Below are positions 61,306 through 64,000 of a stretch of DNA of 64,000 bases, piece after piece. The stretch covers positions 84,343-148,342 of the forward strand of contig JAIXMO010000067.1 in the NCBI GenBank assembly GCA_025677825.1. The letters are read 5' to 3'. Source of the stretch: Helicostylum pulchrum (lineage: Eukaryota; Mucoromycota; Mucoromycetes; Mucorales; Mucoraceae). The translations under genes were made by a program, and so were the position numbers. A model generated the notes under the pieces. It saw only the letters and a list, made by a program, of their open reading frames with translations, was not told the origin of the DNA and made no database searches. Each line of letters starts with the position of its first letter. The first letter of the stretch is position 1.

Positions 61306-61437
61306 ATTTTTCGGACCATATGTACTGTATATAGTCTATATTTGGATGGTCGCACAATACATACAAAAGAGTAAACAAAAGACTATGTACACCACCTATG
61401 GCCCAAAAAATTTAGGCTGTGGCCCCTAAGAAAAACG
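61281..61437. repeat. Inverted repeat overlapping the 5' end of the Fanzor-like relic
   Basis: Left arm TTTTTCTTAGGGACGACAGC then CTAAATTTTTCGGACCATA and right-arm complement TTTTTCTTAGGGGCCACAGC then CTAAATTTTTTGGGCCATA are separated by about 70 bases. The left arm lies within the N-terminal reading frame of the relic. Either a TIR-like terminus of the element or an inverted duplication of its 5' end. Confidence 0.65.
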
Positions 61438-61908
61438 AATTCTGAACGGTTTTTTTTTTCAAAACACTGTACCTGTGATATTGACAACAGTTATTAAAAA
61501 TAACTGTTAATATCAAAAAATAAAAATGACGTAAAATAAATGCGATATCGACAGTTATAAAATATAAAAGTAATATCTAAAATAAAAGATAAGAAAAATA
61601 TCAGTGTTATATACACGCTATATATCTACACCTTTTGATTACTGTTTTATGCTGACAAGTACAGATTTATTACGAATAAATCTATACCGCGTGTATTTCC
61701 CTTATAAAAAGACGCAAGGTAGAGGATTGTAACTTGTAGCTTACTTAAAGATAATGTGACATTGATTTATGTAAACCAGTTACATGATCTTGTAAAGAGT
61801 TTAAACAGTCTTTATAATTGTATGATAATAATAATAATAATAATAAAAAGATGTAAAAAAGAGAGAGCGTGTGTGTACGTGTGTGTGTGTGTGTGTGTTT
61901 TATAGAAT
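61438..61908. other. Intergenic with microsatellites
   Basis: AT-rich sequence with a TAA/ATA trinucleotide run at about 61827-61848 and a GT run at about 61869-61898, just beyond the stop codon of the 356-aa gene. No gene is seen. Confidence 0.6.
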
Positions 61909-63212
61909 TTATGATTCGTTGTCAGATAATGCTGGTACCATGATGGACCAAATTTTAGTTACTGCATTTAATGCATTGGGAGAAGACTTATTCTTATTGC
62001 TGATCAAAGAAATCTAGGAAAGCAGTTAGTCAGCATATATTTTATAAAAGTATTAACCCATTTACGTTAATTGGCGTATTTGGCTTTTTTGAAACTGTGT
62101 GATACATGCCAAGCATAAGATCAGTAACAAGGTCATCTTTTGATGTAAATACAGGTTTCATTATACGTGTGTTATTTTTAATCATCTATAATTAATACGT
62201 AAGTATATATTTCGCTATTCTTATTATTATAAGTCGTTACCTCTAGATTTTCAAATAATTTATCGTTAAAGTCGTCATGTGAAGTATCTTTTGAAGTCTT
62301 GATTATTTTTTGTAATGATTGAGCTATTCTTGGTAAATACGATGTAATAGGTACAACTTTCTGTTTATATATATATATATGTGTGTATTAGCTAATCGAC
62401 AGTAGGTATATACAACAAAACTTACTTTTACAAAGGTATCATTAAATATAAGTGGGAATAAACAAAATGTTTTTCTAGTCAAGATAGATACAAATAACTG
62501 CTCAGCATATTGAGACAACACTTTTCGATTGTTTAACCAGTTCAATTGAAATTGTTTACTGGTTGTACTTGACCAATCTATATGAATGTAAAGTTTATCA
62601 AGCGTACCAAAAGGTGCTTGAGCTTGTAACAAGTAAGAGATTGGAGTTGTAACGAATGCCTTTTTAATTTGATAGTGAGATACGTTTTGGGTCATTGATG
62701 AAGGAATACGAGTAAAGTTTGCATTAGACATAACCTAGAATAAGTGTAAGAGCATATACATAAAGCAAAATGCCTAATATATCAACTTTGTATACCGAAT
62801 CAAGAGGATCAGAGAACCAAGTAGGATACTCTAAAACGTTTAAACCGTTTAACGTACATTCAACCTCTATAGGAAGTACACTATTTGTACCCAACACTAC
62901 ATCCAGTTTCTCAAGATCAAACGATTTATAGTCTATAATAGACAAGATACGATAGGACATAAACTGAACACAACTAGCTTTACAAGAGAACATACAATCA
63001 CCAATTTCTTTACTCTTTGATCCAGGGATATTACAATCAACATGATTTTCACGTTGTACAGTTTTATAAGAACTGGCATTATTATCTTGATTTGAATAGC
63101 CAATAGTTAAACTGTCTTGACTAAAGTCTTGTAAAGTTGTATCGTCGTCTATTGTGGGTGGTTCTTCCGGTGTGGAACCAAGTAAATGATCTATACTTGA
63201 TTCGTTTGACAT
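61909..63212 (-). CDS. Unknown protein, 356 aa, five exons
   Basis: Five exons (63212-62796, 62734-62426, 62360-62241, 62185-62066, 62013-61909), every intron with GT-AG ends and every junction in phase 0, give 356 aa. The N-terminal ~70 residues are acidic and Ser/Thr-rich. The middle has FSCKASCVQFMSYRILSIID, NGLNVLEYPTWFSDPLDS and YIHIDWSSTTSKQFQLNWLN, suggestive of a folded alpha/beta domain. The C-terminus is helical (SYLPRIAQSLQKIIKTS, KDDLVTDLMLGMYHTVSKK). I do not recognise a family. The clean exon structure argues for a real gene, perhaps fungus-specific. The protein start at 63212 is the only ATG before the first conserved-looking part. Confidence 0.75.
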
Positions 63213-63454
63213 TTCTTGAGTACAATTGAAAGGGAAGAGACTTTTTTTTTTGTAATTCAACAAATAAAATATGTATTAAAAAAAGGGTTATCGGGATGAT
63301 TCGGTCCGATATTTTCCCTCTTTACACTTCAACTGAAAAAAATGCGGGGGGGAGGGGCGTGTACCAGTTAATAGACATGTAAGGTTTTTTTTTCACATGC
63401 TTGTTTTTTATTTTAAGTTTTTTTTTTTTGATGGCACACTCTAAAAAAAAAAAA

Positions 63455-64000
63455 TTACATGAAGGTCAAGTAAGCAGTACCAACAGCGGTACCAGCAAGG
63501 ACAGCATAACCAGTAGTGTAAACGCTCTTAATACCGAGACACTTACCAGCATCCCAAACCTAATTAAAAAAAACTAGTAAATACAAACACATATAAAAAA
63601 AGAATTGCATTGTAATATCGTACCAAATGTCTAATACCGTTAAGACTGTGGAATACAAAAGGAGTAGCAATAGTAGCCTTGGCAATGACCTTTAAGGCAA
63701 CAGGGGCAGCAGCAGCAGAAGCAATGATGCTGGCGGTATCAATTGTAGCACCAAAAGCAGGTGCAGCAAGGTAAGTAAGGGCACCCAAGTAAAAAGCTAT
63801 AGTAAATAAAATAAATAAGTATACAGGGCTCTCTCTCTCTCTCTCTTTTCGCTTATAAAAAAAATATTGTATATTTACCACCACCAACAGCAACACCAGT
63901 AATTCTATGAAGACTAGATAAGATGGCTGTAAGTTGAGGTTGATAGATAGTCAAATGAGGAGAGACGGGACGAAGCTTACGTTGTTGACGTAAAAGTTCG
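63455..64000 (-). CDS. SDHC: Succinate dehydrogenase cytochrome b subunit (SDHC/Sdh3), cut at window edge
   Basis: Three exons are visible (from the right edge to 63879, 63796-63624, 63559-63455); the start and mitochondrial presequence lie outside the window. The sequence shows [40 protein letters not shown] with the quinone/heme-proximal Ser and His, a second helix, then [19 protein letters not shown] with the conserved heme-ligand His region, and a last helix ([20 protein letters not shown]). SDHC anchors complex II in the inner mitochondrial membrane and binds heme b and ubiquinone. A CT microsatellite (63829-63847) lies in its intron. Confidence 0.95.

Overview
This window is nuclear DNA from a fungus, most likely Mucoromycota (Mucorales-like). 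It is AT-rich, genes are split by many introns of roughly 50-90 bases with GTAAGT-like donors and short TAG/CAG acceptors, homopolymer A/T tracts are everywhere, and the gene families (SPX-Pho91, RagA/Gtr1, Vps10, Mcm21/CENP-O, Cbf1-like bHLH, Fanzor/TnpB-like and Crypton-like remnants) fit an early-diverging filamentous fungus. Species cannot be named. Exon structures were worked out by hand from splice sites and frame continuity; most close exactly in frame.

Layout. 1-3.5 kb holds only decayed open frames. 3.5-17 kb is gene-dense: an ENOSF1-like sugar-acid dehydratase, an EXPERA/EBP-like membrane protein, a full ABCC (MRP-type) transporter, Rae1/Gle2 (head to head with the ABC gene), a Gfo/Idh/MocA oxidoreductase, a small unknown protein and the RagA/Gtr1 GTPase. 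17-25 kb is almost gene-free (one 168-aa unknown ORF) and full of repeats: a deletion copy of a Fanzor-like element, short terminal-inverted-repeat elements, a long hairpin and a tandem duplication. 25-38.6 kb: a Vps10 sorting receptor with three Vps10 units, an SPX-domain Pho91-like phosphate transporter, an AIG1-type GTPase, a CENP-O-like kinetochore protein and a small PIP-box-like gene. 40-50.5 kb: a Kelch-propeller membrane protein, a DASS/SLC13 carrier without SPX, a BRE4/FUSC-like membrane protein and a Cbf1-like bHLH factor. 50.5-57 kb is repeat-rich, with MITEs and a broken element combining a Crypton-like recombinase N-part and a TnpB-like RuvC/zinc-ribbon C-part. 57-64 kb: an SCaMC-type mitochondrial carrier, a Fanzor-like pseudogene, an unknown 356-aa protein and the edge-cut SDHC subunit.

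The host genes are ordinary, physically unlinked housekeeping functions (vacuolar phosphate and protein sorting, TORC1 signalling, mRNA export, kinetochore, mitochondria). The most unusual content is the mobile-element fraction: at least three decayed loci related to eukaryotic TnpB/Fanzor nucleases, one of them directly downstream of a Crypton-like tyrosine-recombinase fragment.
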